Below, piece by piece: positions 1 to 12,100 of a DNA stretch of 64,000 bases. The DNA comes from Primula veris (Eukaryota; Streptophyta; Magnoliopsida; Ericales; Primulaceae). How positions within the stretch are numbered: the first letter of the stretch is position 1; every line of letters starts with the position of its first letter. A program made the translations under genes and the position numbers. Location of the stretch: positions 27,080,702 through 27,144,701 of the forward strand of contig OY821743.1 in NCBI GenBank assembly GCA_963682055.1, given 5' to 3'. A model generated the notes under the pieces. That model did not search any database. It was not told the origin of the DNA and saw only the letters and a program-made list of their open reading frames with translations.

Positions 1-614
1 CTAAAAAAAGAAAGAGGGCAAATATCATGAGAGGATATATAGGACGGTTGATGAATATATGGAGGGAGGCTACATGATTTTTTGACCGAATTAAAATAAA
101 TATATATAGATTGGGTTTGTTTCCACTAGTTAAGTCCATATGTAGTACCTAATACTGTAGTATTTTTCCTGAACAGAACATTCTTGAAACGTCATGTCGA
201 AGTCGAAAGAGTTTGCATGGTAAGTAAATGGATTTCGTGAGGGAAAAACCAAGAAAAAAATGAAAACCAGTAACTTGGAAAATGACCCCACATATATGTA
301 CTCCCATTTTAATTATCTTCATGCAACAAGTAAAAAGAGGTTGCCTAAACTTTCATACATGATAAAGCTCTACAATATTGTATTACAACAACAAGAACCT
401 ACTCTTCATCAATGCAAAATTTAATGACAGCCAACCCAGCTAACACCTTAGCAACAAGTAACTATACACCCCTAAATGACCATTAAATATCACCCACCCA
501 ACCTCAACTTTATAAGACCACACTACGTACATCCCATTCCAAAACTAAAATAAATACACACATTTCTTATTTATAATCAGTAGTTACATAGTTTGTTGAA
601 ATTAAGTTGTTATA
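1..614 (+). promoter_or_regulatory. Upstream region and probable core promoter of the KCS10-type gene
   Basis: No coding sequence is visible in this AT-rich stretch. A TATA-like TATAAG lies at 511-516, about 100 bases before the ATG at 615, a normal spacing for a plant core promoter with a short leader. A C-rich run with CACCCACCCAACC at 491-503 sits just before it and resembles AC-type MYB sites. That is a resemblance only. The transcription start is not determined. Confidence 0.45.
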
Positions 615-3600
615 ATGGCGACGGGGGAGCAGGACCTTCTGTCAACGGAGATTGTGAACCGTGGGATCGAGAGCTCAGGCCCTGATGCAGGGTCCATGAC
701 GTTCTCGGTTCGTGTCAGGAGACGTTTACCTGACTTTGTTCAGTCCGTGAACCTTAAGTACGTGAAGCTTGGGTACCACTACTTGATAACTCACGGGATA
801 TATCTCGCGACTGTGCCTGTTTTGGTGCTTGTGTTTAGTGCTGAGGTCGGGAGTCTTAGTAGGGAGGAGCTATGGCGGAAGCTATGGGATAGTACCGCTA
901 GGTATGACTTGGCGACCGTGCTTGCTTTCTTTGGAGTGTTTGTGTTTACACTATCCATGTACTTCATGTCTAGGCCGAGGTCCATTTATCTCATCGATTT
1001 CGCTTGCTACAAACCAAGCGACGACCTCAAGGTACTTAACATTTGGCTTGCTAGCCCATTTCTTTGCTCAAATATGTGTTCTGTGGATCTCTTGAATTTT
1101 ATTTCAGATTTTATGTTTTTAAAAAAAACTACAATTAGTTTCCCTAGTAAGCGAAATTATTACAGTATATTCTCCCTACTAAACGAAATGGAAGTTTGAA
1201 GCAAAACAAATGTTTTAGTAGTATTTACAAAAAATATACTGTTAGTTTTGCTGCCAACAAGAAGTTTACTTTATACATGAGGATAGAAATATTAATTCCA
1301 TACAGTACTGAATCAGATGTTTGGATATTTGTCCCAAAACAGGTGCTTCACCCTATGCTAGTAATTATTATGCTTCTTCTAACTGAGAAATTTACTGGAC
1401 TAAATAGTTTTGTGGATGTGGACTAAGACGAAGTCATATTCTACAAGCTTTGTAACATCAACTTTTTCGTCAGTAATTTCTTTTGATAAATATACTTTCT
1501 GTGTCTAAATATTAGACACTTTGACCTATAACGATGTGACTTATTCTTGGAAAGAATCATTAATATTAAGTAGTTAGGAATAGTTCACTTTTTCACCCCA
1601 TGATTCACCGGTTGTTAACAGGGGAAAAGTCAGAAATGACTTTCGAGCAGGCTAACATTTACATTAATTACTAACTTAACTATTACATTAAGTAAAATAA
1701 AAAAATATGGGTGTCAAATCATCGTTTTTAACGTATTTGAATGAAAAAATATGATCAAAATTTAAAAAAATCGTAAATTTCGATCAATAGTATGCACTTA
1801 GCTTGCATTTAGCTTCCCCATGAGTTCATTATATATGGGGATTGGGGCGTAGATAAGTTCACTCAAAACTTTTGTTCCTGTAACTACAAGTTAAAAAAGG
1901 AACTTTTGAGGTCAAGTAACTTTGTCAAGTAAAAAAACTTGTAGCCAAATCTTGTTTTTAGCTTGTTTTTGTTGGAATATTTGTTAGTAATGATAAAGCA
2001 TAGTTATACCGATGTAGACATAAGAGAAAGAGCCTTCTTTTAATGGACAGACAAGCTTAAGCTTTTAGCTGGATGTGAATAGAGAGTTTCCTGATACTAT
2101 GTGTTGTCATTTTAATTCACTGTTTGTGATGGTAAAAAAAGCATCAAGAAAGTAGGTGATACGTTTACGTCAAATTAAATTTCAAATTCGGTTCTATTTT
2201 TCTTGGTACTTCTTTAGGGGGACTATTTCTGTTCGTAAAAGTAAATGATGTAATTTTTATAGTCCGTTTTGAGTTTTATTAATATCATGAATATGCCAAT
2301 TGCCAAGTTGTTAATATCATGTAAATTGCACATCTTAAAATGGATTTGTTTTTGTTAACAGTGTATTAGTCAAATGCTGTTAACAAACTCCTAACAATCA
2401 ATTAAACAGAAAATTAGTATTGGTCTAACACGAAATTATGAATATAGGTCTCCAAGGATCAATTCATCGAGCAAGCTCGGAAATCAGGAAAATTTGAGGA
2501 GGCAAGCCTGGAATTCCAGAAGCGAATGGTACATCAATCTGGCATAGGCGACGAGACCTACGTTCCAAAAATAATATCATCTCCAGAAAACAACTGCACT
2601 ATGAAGGAAGGTCGAGCAGAAGCCTCAGAGGTCATGTTCGGCGCCCTTGACGAGCTCTTTGAGAAAACACGTATTCGACCAAAAGACGTTGGTGTCCTTG
2701 TTGTGAACTGTAGCATATTTAACCCAACACCGTCGCTATCAGCCATGATTATTAACCATTATAAGATGAGGGGAAATATATTGAGCTTTAATCTAGGGGG
2801 AATGGGGTGTAGTGCAGGTATCATAGCGTTGGATTTGGCGAGGGATATGTTGCAGGCAAATCCGAATAACTACGCAGTCGTGGTGAGTACGGAGATGGTA
2901 GGGTATAATTGGTATCCGGGAAAAGATAGGTCCATGCTTGTGCCCAATTGCTTCTTCAGAATGGGTTGCTCTGCGTTACTATTGTCCAACCGTCGAGGGG
3001 ATTTTCGACGTGCTAAGTACCGCCTTGAGCATATCGTCCGCACCCATAAGGGAGCAGACGACCGCTGCTTCAGGTAACCATTACTTATTTATTTTTTGAA
3101 TTACGCTTCTAGGTACTAATGGATAAATACGATGTCACCATTCTTCTAACCAGATTAATAAATGCATGTGCAAGCTCAATTGTAACGTTTCTCCATCCAC
3201 TAACCAAACTAAATAACTGTACCAAAGTTCATGTGCATAAACTTATCTCTGATCTGTAACTATCAAGACAAGGTAGCTTTTTTGTTCTAAGATAATAACA
3301 CAACTCACAAGCACAGGATAGCTTCAAGCTTTGTTTAGTCTGAAATGGAAAAATAATTCAAAATAATTGATCTATAATAAATTACCAAAATGATAATTTG
3401 GTTGTCATTTATTTGCCTCCCTCCTCAACCGTAATTTAATGATGTTTGGTAATACACGGGCCCAATTCTTGTTGACTGGGCATTCATGTGTGACATCAAT
3501 ATGAACACGGATCAAAACTTTGGTTTCAATGCTATACAACCCCACACCTTTACAACTTACAAGTTACAAAAGTCAAAATTCCCGTGTGCTGAACAAATAC

Positions 3601-4927
3601 TCTTAAGGTTTTCCTTTTTTCTAAATAAATTTGGTTTTCCTTTTTTCAAATAAATTTGGTCAGTTGTAACTTGTAAGTAGCTAGTAGTTAGATCGAACAA
3701 TAAAATTTCAGGCAAGTATTTTGACATCTCTTTAATACTTTGCACATTCACCTTTTTACTTTCATCATCATTATCAAACTATGGATTTATCCGAAATATT
3801 TGGGGTCGGGTAACATTCACCTTTTACTTTATAATTTGTAATTTTATAACGTCTTTCTGCTTTTTATACTCTGAACATAAAAAAACAATTTATTGAGTCA
3901 TTGAGTGAAGTGTTTTGTTATCCAGACTAAACCATGAGTTACTGCTTATACAATCTCTTTCTACCTTGAGCCACAAACTAGTTAATTACCGACGCTGTGC
4001 TAGGTTTATAACTTGATTCTAATGACCATGAAGAAAAAAGGACTTATTTCGCAACGTTGTTTTTAATGGTTATTTAAGTAAGCAGTTCTTTGACTTAACG
4101 TGTACTGGATTTTAAGTGATTCTTCCATGCGAATTCATGAATAGATTAATCTACTTAGTTTAGTTAGACTCACCTTGATAAGATACTTTGTACTATTTTA
4201 ATTCTAAGTTGTTTAGTCATAGCTTCCCGAGTAATACTCAGTACCGTGTTTTCCTGAGTAATTCTTAATTCTGCGAGTCTGTTTGCACTAATGTTTTCAA
4301 ATATTTGATCTCCTCTACAGGTGTGTTTATCAAGAGGAAGATGAACAGAAGCTGAAAGGCATAAAAGTGAGCAAAGATATAATGGAGATAGGCGGAGACG
4401 CCCTAAAAACCAACATCACCACTCTGAGCCCCCTCGTCCTCCCCATCTCCGAACAGCTCTTCTTCTTCTCCACCCTCGTTTGGCGCAACATCTTCGGCAA
4501 CCCCAAGACCAAAACCACCAAACCCGCACCTTTAGTTGCCACCTCATCATCAGACACAAATACCGGGGTTGGCGCTAAGCCTTACATACCAGACTACAAG
4601 CTGGCGTTCGAGCATTTCTGCCTACACGCAGCCAGTAAGTCCGTACTAGATGAGCTGCAGAGAAACCTGGACCTGAGCGACGACAACATGGAGGCTTCTA
4701 GGACTACCCTGAGCAGGTTCGGGAACACCTCCAGCAGCAGTATATGGTATCAGCTTGCTTATCTAGAGGCCAAGGAGAGGGTGAAAAGTGGGGATCGAAT
4801 CTGGCAGATAGCCTTTGGATCCGGAATCAAGTGCAACTCTGCTGTCTGGAGGGCCATGCGTCGTGTTCGTAAGCCTGCACGCAACCCGTGGCTAGACTGC
4901 CTCGAACGCTACCCTCTGCCTAACTAA
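615..4927 (+). CDS. KCS10: 3-ketoacyl-CoA synthase, KCS10/FIDDLEHEAD type
   Basis: Condensing enzyme of very-long-chain fatty acid elongation: it joins malonyl-CoA to a long acyl-CoA in the ER membrane and feeds cuticle lipid synthesis in the epidermis. Exons: 615-1031, 2448-3073, 4321-4927 (phases 0 and 2), 549 residues, close to the Arabidopsis FIDDLEHEAD length of about 550. Two hydrophobic segments lie near residues 55-80 and 97-118. The catalytic triad is visible: Cys260 in GMGCSAG, His450 in FCLHAAS and Asn483 in RFGNTSSSS, with the family's 33-residue His-Asn spacing. The N-terminal [15 protein letters not shown] and the C-terminal [11 protein letters not shown] match the FDH subgroup rather than other KCS genes. 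Intron 1 is 1.4 kb and intron 2 is 1.25 kb. No lesion is seen. The family is certain; orthology to KCS10 is very likely. Confidence 0.95.
3607..3658 (+). repeat. Two-copy 26-bp direct repeat in KCS10 intron 2
   Basis: A T-rich block starting GGTTTTCCTTTTTT and ending in an AAATAAATTT run occurs twice back to back, with a one-base indel between copies. It lies in the middle of intron 2, far from the splice sites. Confidence 0.7.
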
Positions 4928-5481
4928 ATATGGTTTGGGTTTTATTTAAAAGGGTGTAACCCTAAGAAACAAGAAATGTGTGAAATTAAAAAGGTTTAGA
5001 AAACCGTTCAATAATCTGATTTCACCTTGCAGATGTAATCTTGGGGTATTTTTACTTAAAAGACTTAATTGTTGTGAAGTTTACTGTGACAAGCTCAGTC
5101 ACGTGTTTTTATGCCAAGACATAATTGTTGATTATTCTTTTAGTGTCTGTGTCTGAACAATTAGAGTGACTTTTACAATTGATGGACTTATAGCTATCAA
5201 ATATGTTTACTCAATTTTGGTCCTTGGCTCCAGTTTTTCAACTATTTCAGCACTTGTTGGTTATTTTCTTTTCCCTATTTATAAACGCAGCTCTCTTATG
5301 GGTTGAGAAAAATGCATTTCAGAACAATATTGGCAGGAATACTTAATTATGTCAAGTTTATCGTGAAATATGGCAGAATAAATTGAAGTACAATACATAT
5401 AAGTCATCAAACAAATTTCCAATACATAATTAGCAGTGCTGCAGTAGTGGTTTCACGTGTCCCAGGTGATACTTCAATTTC
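4928..5481. other. 3' flank of KCS10 and intergenic spacer
   Basis: AT-rich sequence after the KCS10 stop codon. The first 100-200 bases are presumably 3' UTR. I see no other gene or recognisable element before the solo LTR at 5487. Confidence 0.5.
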
Positions 5482-5486
5482 CTTAC

Positions 5487-6724
5487 TGTTGGTCCGTGCG
5501 GCTAAAACCTTAGAGGGGGTGAATAAGGTTCTTAGGCGTTTTTCGCCTAATTAAAATCTAAGCAACTAACCACCCAACTTATGCAATTCTAGGCTTAAGC
5601 GTTTTAACAAAAGTTAATGAATTTCTAAAATTCCTAGACGCGAGCAATAAATAAGCAAGAATATAAGTTGCGGAAAGTAAAAGTAAGGGAAAAAAATGAC
5701 ACCGTAATTTATAGAGGTTCGGCAAACGCGCCTACGTCCTCTTCTCGGTACTACCGAGTATTTCACTAAAATATTTCTTCCGGATTTTACAAACCCTATC
5801 GAGCTCAATCGACCGATTGGCTCACCCTCTACCCGGGGTTCCTAGTCTTGATACAAGTGCAAGAGAACACGACTATGAGTCAACGACTCCCCCTCAATTT
5901 ATGAGTACCCGAATGAAAAACCTAGAGCTTTTAAGCTTCACTTGCTTACAAAGCCTCTACCCATTCACTCGCTCACAAATGAGTTTATAAAACACTCGAT
6001 ACAAATTTTGTTACAAAAATGTAACTACACTCACTATTCTAATTGCTTCTTAAAAAGCTAATTTGTGAGTTGTTGATGATGATCGAGCTTGAATCTCTTT
6101 CTCTTTTATTTTCCTCTTTCTCGAATATATATGCACCAAAATGGTGATATTAGGGTTTTAATGAGAGGTTGAAGGAAGTTGATTGGTATTGTGATTGGTT
6201 ACTTTTGAAAGAGAATTGGGGTGGTTTATAAAGTCACCAAAGTCTGTTTTTCAGTATATGACCGTTGGCAGTGGTTGAGGCTGTTTTAAGCTATTTTCCA
6301 GAAAAAGCTGAAAAGCTGTTTTCGAATTCTGTAGAAAACGATCGGTCGTTTTCTACAGTCGATCGGTCGTTTTCCAGAAAACGATCGGTCGTTTCTGAAA
6401 AACGATCGGTCGTTTTTTCGATGTCCTCACTGGAAGAAATTGGTACAAAAACGATCGGTCGTTTTTGTACAGACGATCGGTCGATCTCTGTTTTCTCGCT
6501 TTTCTTCGAATGCTCATAACTCCTTCGTTTTAGCTCCGATTCTGGTTCCGCTTGAACCTGTGGCTTCATTTTTCCGAGCTCTATCTTTCTGGCGTTCTGC
6601 AATTTACAAATTCTCTTTTTGGAAAAAACAAGCATTATATCATCGAAATAGAGAAGTCGTAAAATCATTAAAAACATAATCAAAGTTATAATCAAAATCA
6701 ATTATTGAACCCCATGGTTCAACA
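5487..6724 (+). mobile_element. Solo LTR (copy A) of an LTR retrotransposon
   Basis: The block begins TGTTGGTCCGT and ends GTTCAACA, so its ends form the TGTTG...CAACA inverted pair of an LTR. It is bounded by an exact 5-bp target duplication, CTTAC, at 5482-5486 and 6725-6729. Length is 1238 bp. No primer-binding site, coding region or second LTR follows, so it is a solo LTR left by LTR-LTR recombination. A TATA-like TTTATAAAG at 6225-6233 suggests + orientation, which places the palindrome array at 6330-6490 in the transcribed R/U5 part. Conserved blocks shared with copy B include CTTAGAGGGGGTGAATAAGG and TTTATAGAGGTTCGGC. Superfamily not determined. Confidence 0.85.
6330..6490 (+). repeat. 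Array of six imperfect palindromes (core CGATCGGTCG) in solo LTR A
   Basis: Six copies of CGATCGGTCG, mostly within AAACGATCGGTCGTTT, lie in about 160 bases. The ACGA/TCGT arms are self-complementary around a TCGG centre. The third-to-last interval carries a CTCACTGGAAGAAA spacer that also recurs in copy B. Because the core is nearly palindromic, all readings give DRS/DRF-rich peptides on both strands. These are a by-product and not evidence of a gene. Confidence 0.9.
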
Positions 6725-6943
6725 CTTACATTTCAACTAGGAAAAAAAAAATTGATAAAATGACACTCAATCTATTATCTTTTAGTGATTTGGTAGCTAA
6801 TCTAACACACTTTCTAATTTGGTACACAACCTATATATTTTCGCTCCAATTAAGGGACTCAACGCACATCCAATCATAACCTAATTAACTCAAGCATGTT
6901 AAGTAGTGGTTTCACTTTAAATTATTTAATACAACAATTGAAG

Positions 6944-8173
6944 TGTTGGTCCGTAGGAGTCTAAACCTTAGAGGGGGGGTGAATAAGGTTTTCGTACGTT
7001 TATCGCGGAATAGAATCTATGTGATATAAACTAAGTAAATTTGCGGTTATTAAGACTTAATCAATTTCTTTAACAACTAATTGCTAAAATAATCTATGCA
7101 AGTAATGAATATAAGCAATTAATAATTTGCGAAAAGTAAAAGTATAGGGAAAAGAAATAACACAAGATTTATAGAGGTTCGGCAAAATGCGCCTACGTCC
7201 TCTCCTCGGTATTTTCACTACCGAGTGTTTTACTAAAAAAATCTTCGTTCCAAGGTTACACCTTAACGAGCTTAATCAACCGATTACGCTCCCCCTCACT
7301 ATATGAGTATCCCGAATAAATGACCTAGAGCTTTTAAGCTACACTTGCTTAAAAGCCTCTACCCAATTCACTCGCTCACAAATGAGTTTATAAAATTACT
7401 CTTTTACAAATATGATCACTCACTAACAAATAATATCTCGAAGTTTATAGAATTACAAGAATGATACTATCGAGAATATTGAATAATACAAGTGAGATTT
7501 TGTAGTATAAGCTTAAAGTATAGATTTGTAAGAATTGCTTATCAATTTTGAATGCTTGGATGCTTGGGTGCTTTCTTCAAAGGGATAGGGAGCTTTTTGT
7601 AGGGAGAAAAGCTTCAGCATTTAATATCAGACCGTTGCTGGTTGTTGGCAGAATTGAATGCAGTGGTTCGCCCAATTTTCAGGAAGAGCTTAAAAGCTGG
7701 GATTTGAAATTCTACAGAAACGATCGGTCGTTTCTGAAAAACGATCGGTCGTTTTTCAATTGGACTTACTGGACAAAATGTGCACTGAAACGATCGGTCG
7801 TTTTTGCTGAGGGCTCACTGGACAAAAGTATACTAAAAAACGATCGGTCGTTTCCTCTTGGCGATCGGTCGTTTTTACGTTGAGCTCACTGGAAGAAAAT
7901 TTCACTTAAATGATCGATCGTTTCCTTTATGAATCAGTCGTTTTTGTTCTGGGCTTGTTTTCGGTTTTCTCGACAAACTTCGAAACCCCGTAACTAATTC
8001 GTTTTGAATCCGATTTTGGTTCCGCTTGAACCATTGGCTTCGTAATTATGCATTCTATCATTTAAACCCCTTAATACACTCGATAAATGATTAGTACGCA
8101 AAACGAGCTTTTATCATGTTTTACAAATGTTGTTATCATCAAAATAATCGATTAGAAGAAACTACGTTCAACA
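6944..8173 (+). mobile_element. Solo LTR (copy B), same family as copy A
   Basis: The same TGTTGGTCCGT start and GTTCAACA end as copy A are present, flanked by an exact 5-bp duplication, TGAAG, at 6939-6943 and 8174-8178. Length is 1230 bp. The order of blocks matches copy A throughout, including the TATAGAGGTTCGGC region, a palindrome array and a CCGCTTGAACC block near the 3' end. It is inserted in the middle of the TIR element at 6740-8412. Divergence from copy A is considerable, so the two insertions are separate events. Confidence 0.85.
7715..7945 (+). repeat. Palindrome array in solo LTR B
   Basis: Five exact CGATCGGTCG cores and two decayed ones (GATCGATCG, AATCAGTCG) occur. They alternate with a second motif, CTCACTGGACAAAA or CTTACTGGACAAAA. 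The compound repeat unit is about 35-60 bases, looser than in copy A. Confidence 0.85.
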
Positions 8174-8412
8174 TGAAGGTTTCACATAGATTAATCAATA
8201 GTAAACGAGACTTAATATGCGTTAAAAACCGATGATCGAAAACAGATTGAGTCACTTAATTGGATTGAATACGTATAGGTTGGCTACCAAATTAGGTTGG
8301 CTACCAAATTAGAGCGAAACGTATAGCTTGGGTACCAAATTAAAAAATTGTTAGGTTGGGTACCAGATCGCTAAAAGTTAATAGGTTAGATACCATTTTA
8401 GCAATTTTTCCC

Positions 8413-9124
8413 AAAAAATAATATGATTCAACAATTTTAAATTATTTTCATATATGCTAGTAGGAAGCAAACGTAAAAAAAAATATAAGCTTAACACATT
8501 TTGATCGATCCCATGATTTGTTTGTCTATTTTCTGAAGCGAAGTAACAGTGTAGGCTTGATTGTGTTAATTGAACAAAAAGCTTTTTTAGCTTTGAGGGA
8601 TTGATCTAACTTTTAGTTTTGGTAACTTTTGGGAGTTTCTGGGTATGAATCAAATAACTACATCTGTCTGTATAAAAGCGACACCGGAAAGATCAGGTGC
8701 ACCATATCAAATAAACATGAAAAAGAATTGAGCAATAATGCTTAAGGGACTTGCAGAGTAATACAATTTGATAATAGAAAACAAAATATAAATATTTTCA
8801 AATCCGCTTCCATAATATATAATTTATGTTTCCCAAAGAATGATTCATTTACAAACTGTGGAACAATAGCTTGAGAAGTTGGTTTTTAAATACGTAACCC
8901 AACAAAAGTATATAACAATTTACAACGGAAGCATCCTATAGTAGGCATCCGACAATAATGGCCAGTTCCCAACATTAAACAACTACTCTTTACCTTTTGA
9001 AAGATATTGATAGATTCACCAGCACCATGATATATCTTCTAGTCGATTCAACCCCGGCAACTTGCAAGAAAATTCAGTTGAAAACTTGAGTATGTATGTG
9101 TTTTTTGCCCAGACATGGTCACAT
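8413..9124. other. Spacer and 3' flank of the DUF1350 gene
   Basis: AT-rich sequence between the TIR element and the stop codon of the minus-strand gene. The last few hundred bases presumably contain its 3' UTR. No other feature is supported. Confidence 0.45.
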
Positions 9125-12100
9125 TTATTGTTCGAGGCCACTAAACCAGATTGTGATAGTTCTTGCAAGGGCTCTAATGTCATTTAATGACAGAGTCTTC
9201 AAGCTTTGAGCAACGGCATCTGCTGGAGTGTACATATCACCTACTTCCCATCTTGGTTCCTGATCATTTGCATAAAAAAATAAGCAGGGGAAAATTGCAA
9301 TATGGATACTCTTTGCTGAAAAGCTCAAAGCACTTTTTCATTGACACGCTTTTTGCGCTGTTAAACATATAAAAGTTTTTAAGCTTTGCTAAAAAAAAAT
9401 TAAAAACATGAGCATACAAACTATATTTATTGCCAAAGGTGACAACGATCCCATAAAGCTTTTCTATGATCAATTGCAATTGTCTTTTTGTTAAACAGAG
9501 GGCTTCATATAATGTGCATCAGTATATCTGTATACAAACATTGAGATATTTATTAAAAAAACACACATTGAAATGGGTGCTTATTAGGCTATTCTTGATT
9601 GTGCAATTACTTTATATCCTCCATTACAAATAGAGAAAGAGACAATGCTGAGTATATGGTATTTGAGCAATAGTTCTAACAAAATAACAAGAAATCGTAC
9701 TTACTTGGTCAAGTTCTGCATTAAAACAAAAAGATAAATTCAGCATTAAATTTTCATTATTCAAGCTTGTTTTTCGGCCGAAATTAAACTTTCCTAATGA
9801 CAAAAAATAGATATTATAGATAACTAATGAATATGGGTTCCTTTCAATAACAAATCCTTCTTAACTTCCACTATAGCAGATATAGCTATATGTACATGGT
9901 ACACCCCATGCTTTTTCATAATAGGAGTCGGCTTCGGGTGAATGTTTGCAACAATGAACAGCGATGAAATCGAGTATTGTGAAGAAACAACACTTGGGCA
10001 TTTTGTGAAAATCCTCATATCATACTCTAATTACAGAGCTACGCTGACTTCTAGACATCTCATGATTTTCTCACAAGATTATACTGTAAAAGTTTACTCT
10101 GGACTAGTATTTCCAAGGACTATTTACTAAACAAGTTATGAATAGAGTTTTGTGCAACTTGTTCGGGAAACTTTGTTGGCTCTCTTACTTTAACTTCTAG
10201 CAAGTTGCCATTGACAAGACCACTAGGAATCCGAACACTCAAATGGAAGATTGGAAACAATGCGAAAGATGTTCAGCTAGAAAGTAAGCAATTTACAATG
10301 CTATTCGTACGTTTCTTCTGTCTATGCAATCTGTTATTCCTTGAGGCTAGTATTGCTCATCTTCTTTCTATAAAGGGAATGGGAATTTTTTTATAATTTC
10401 TATTCATGAGATTCTCTTCGTTATCAAATAAAAAAGTATAAGATTTAGCAAAATGAGCCAATTGTTACCTGTATGCAAGGTGTAATATGGGTACCAGTCA
10501 ACAAGACCTTCTCCAATGTTCCACCAATGGACTCCACACGAGGCTTCAGTGACTCTTCAAGGAGATCTGTCTCATCAATTGTGTCAAAGTTAAACTTCAC
10601 CTGAGATAATATAAAAAACTTATAATCAAATAAAGGCAATGCTTACTCTGATTTAAATACAACATTCAATAAACAGTGAGTACCAGCAGTGTGTGTTTAA
10701 CATTGTATGAATTCTTAAAGCAATCACGATTCTCTGAAGGAGTAGGCTTGAACTCGGATATCCCTTGTGTTACCTAAAAGAAAATTTCGAATTTTAAACA
10801 CAAAACCAGTTTACGAAGGCATTGATAACCCCTAGCTCAGATCAAACATAAAGAATTCTGCACCACTTCCAAATCAAGATTTTTTGACGGAATAAATAAA
10901 AAGCTTAGAGATGTGTTGTGCGAAGAACAAATTAAAAACCCTCTACATAATCTGCAAATAAATTTAGAAAATTAACAACATAAAACAGCTTTAAAAATCC
11001 GGGCCATTGGAAACCTGATTCATTACTGATGGCAGCTGATCAACAAATTTGGACAAAGATTCCTTAGTTTCTGCATTATAATTTGGTATCATTGAGGCCA
11101 AATCAAGCACTGCCTTCCATGCATCTCCTGATATTCAATTCCATTCAGAATAAGTTCATAAATGAGAAAATGTGCACAAAGAAGTTCCCAAAATTGACAA
11201 GCATGAATAATAATCAAGAATGCATAATGCAGGTACATAATAAGAAATATATATAAGTGCAGCGAGAACACGGAAACCATCTGATTCACAAGGCTAATTG
11301 AGTTCCAACATGGCTTAAAAGATACTGAATTATCATCAAACTGATACTAATTAAAATCGCCACTGTCGTTAATCGTTCCCGCTCATAAGCACTAACCTTA
11401 TAATAATTATTGATACCTAAAACTAAAAATCTACGTTTTATTGCTCCATTTTCGATGCCTGAGATTTAATTGTAGCCTTAGAACTAACATTTGACGAATA
11501 GAACGGCCCCATAATGATGGAAGTAATCCATATTTAAGGAAAAGACAGTAATATGATCGTTAAGCCAACTAGAAGAGTAGTGGAAACACTCGAACAAATG
11601 CTCTATCATATTAAAATAAATTTATAAGGAACCTCCAGAGAATCGGCTTGAAAGTTTAGCAGCAAGTAACAAAACAGAACTCATGTTTTATCGAAAAGAA
11701 TAAGAAGTGGACAAGTAAATAATGTACCTGAGACACCTCTAGCCATAGAGTACAGTGGAGATGCTTCCACAACAGGCATTGATTGACGAACTATAGGACC
11801 TAACTGCAACAACACCAACTTGACTTAATGGTTTCCGCAAGGAAATTGCAAGATCAAGGTGAATTCTACAAAGAATCTGTTGCTGAATGAAAGACGAGTT
11901 AAAATGATGAACCAGTTTCGATTAAACAAATGTTTATCTGTTTTTGTTTTATCGTAATATATAAGTAACATAGTTAAACTATGATTTATATTAGTATTAT
12001 AGTAGAATGTGACAAAACACAAATCAATAGAAGAAAATACAAGTTTCAGGATATTTCTAGAGGCTAGCTTCCCAACCATTGAAAATGTCCGTCAAACCTT

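Larger units (their letters stand above)
6740..8412. mobile_element. Terminal-inverted-repeat element, interrupted by solo LTR B
   Basis: The left end (about 6740-6890) and the reverse complement of the right end (about 8245-8412) align for over 100 bases: GGAAAAA, then AAAATG, TTTTAGTGATTTGGTA, CTAATTTGGTAC and CCAATTAAG blocks in the same order. Removing the LTR and its duplicated target leaves about 438 bp with no coding capacity, so this is a MITE-like element. Related inverted pairs occur at 23905-24292 and 50135-50370. I could not find a convincing target duplication, so the superfamily is open. Confidence 0.7.

Noticed and set aside
6265..7883. Open frames rich in DRSF/DRSV repeats on both strands in the solo LTRs
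   Set aside because: They are produced by the near-palindromic CGATCGGTCG array, which reads as Asp-Arg-Ser in several frames. No start context, intron structure or homologous protein supports a gene.
7715..7945. Regularly repeated palindromes resembling a CRISPR array
   Set aside because: This is plant nuclear DNA, the repeats are short, the spacing is uneven and the array lies inside an LTR that occurs twice.
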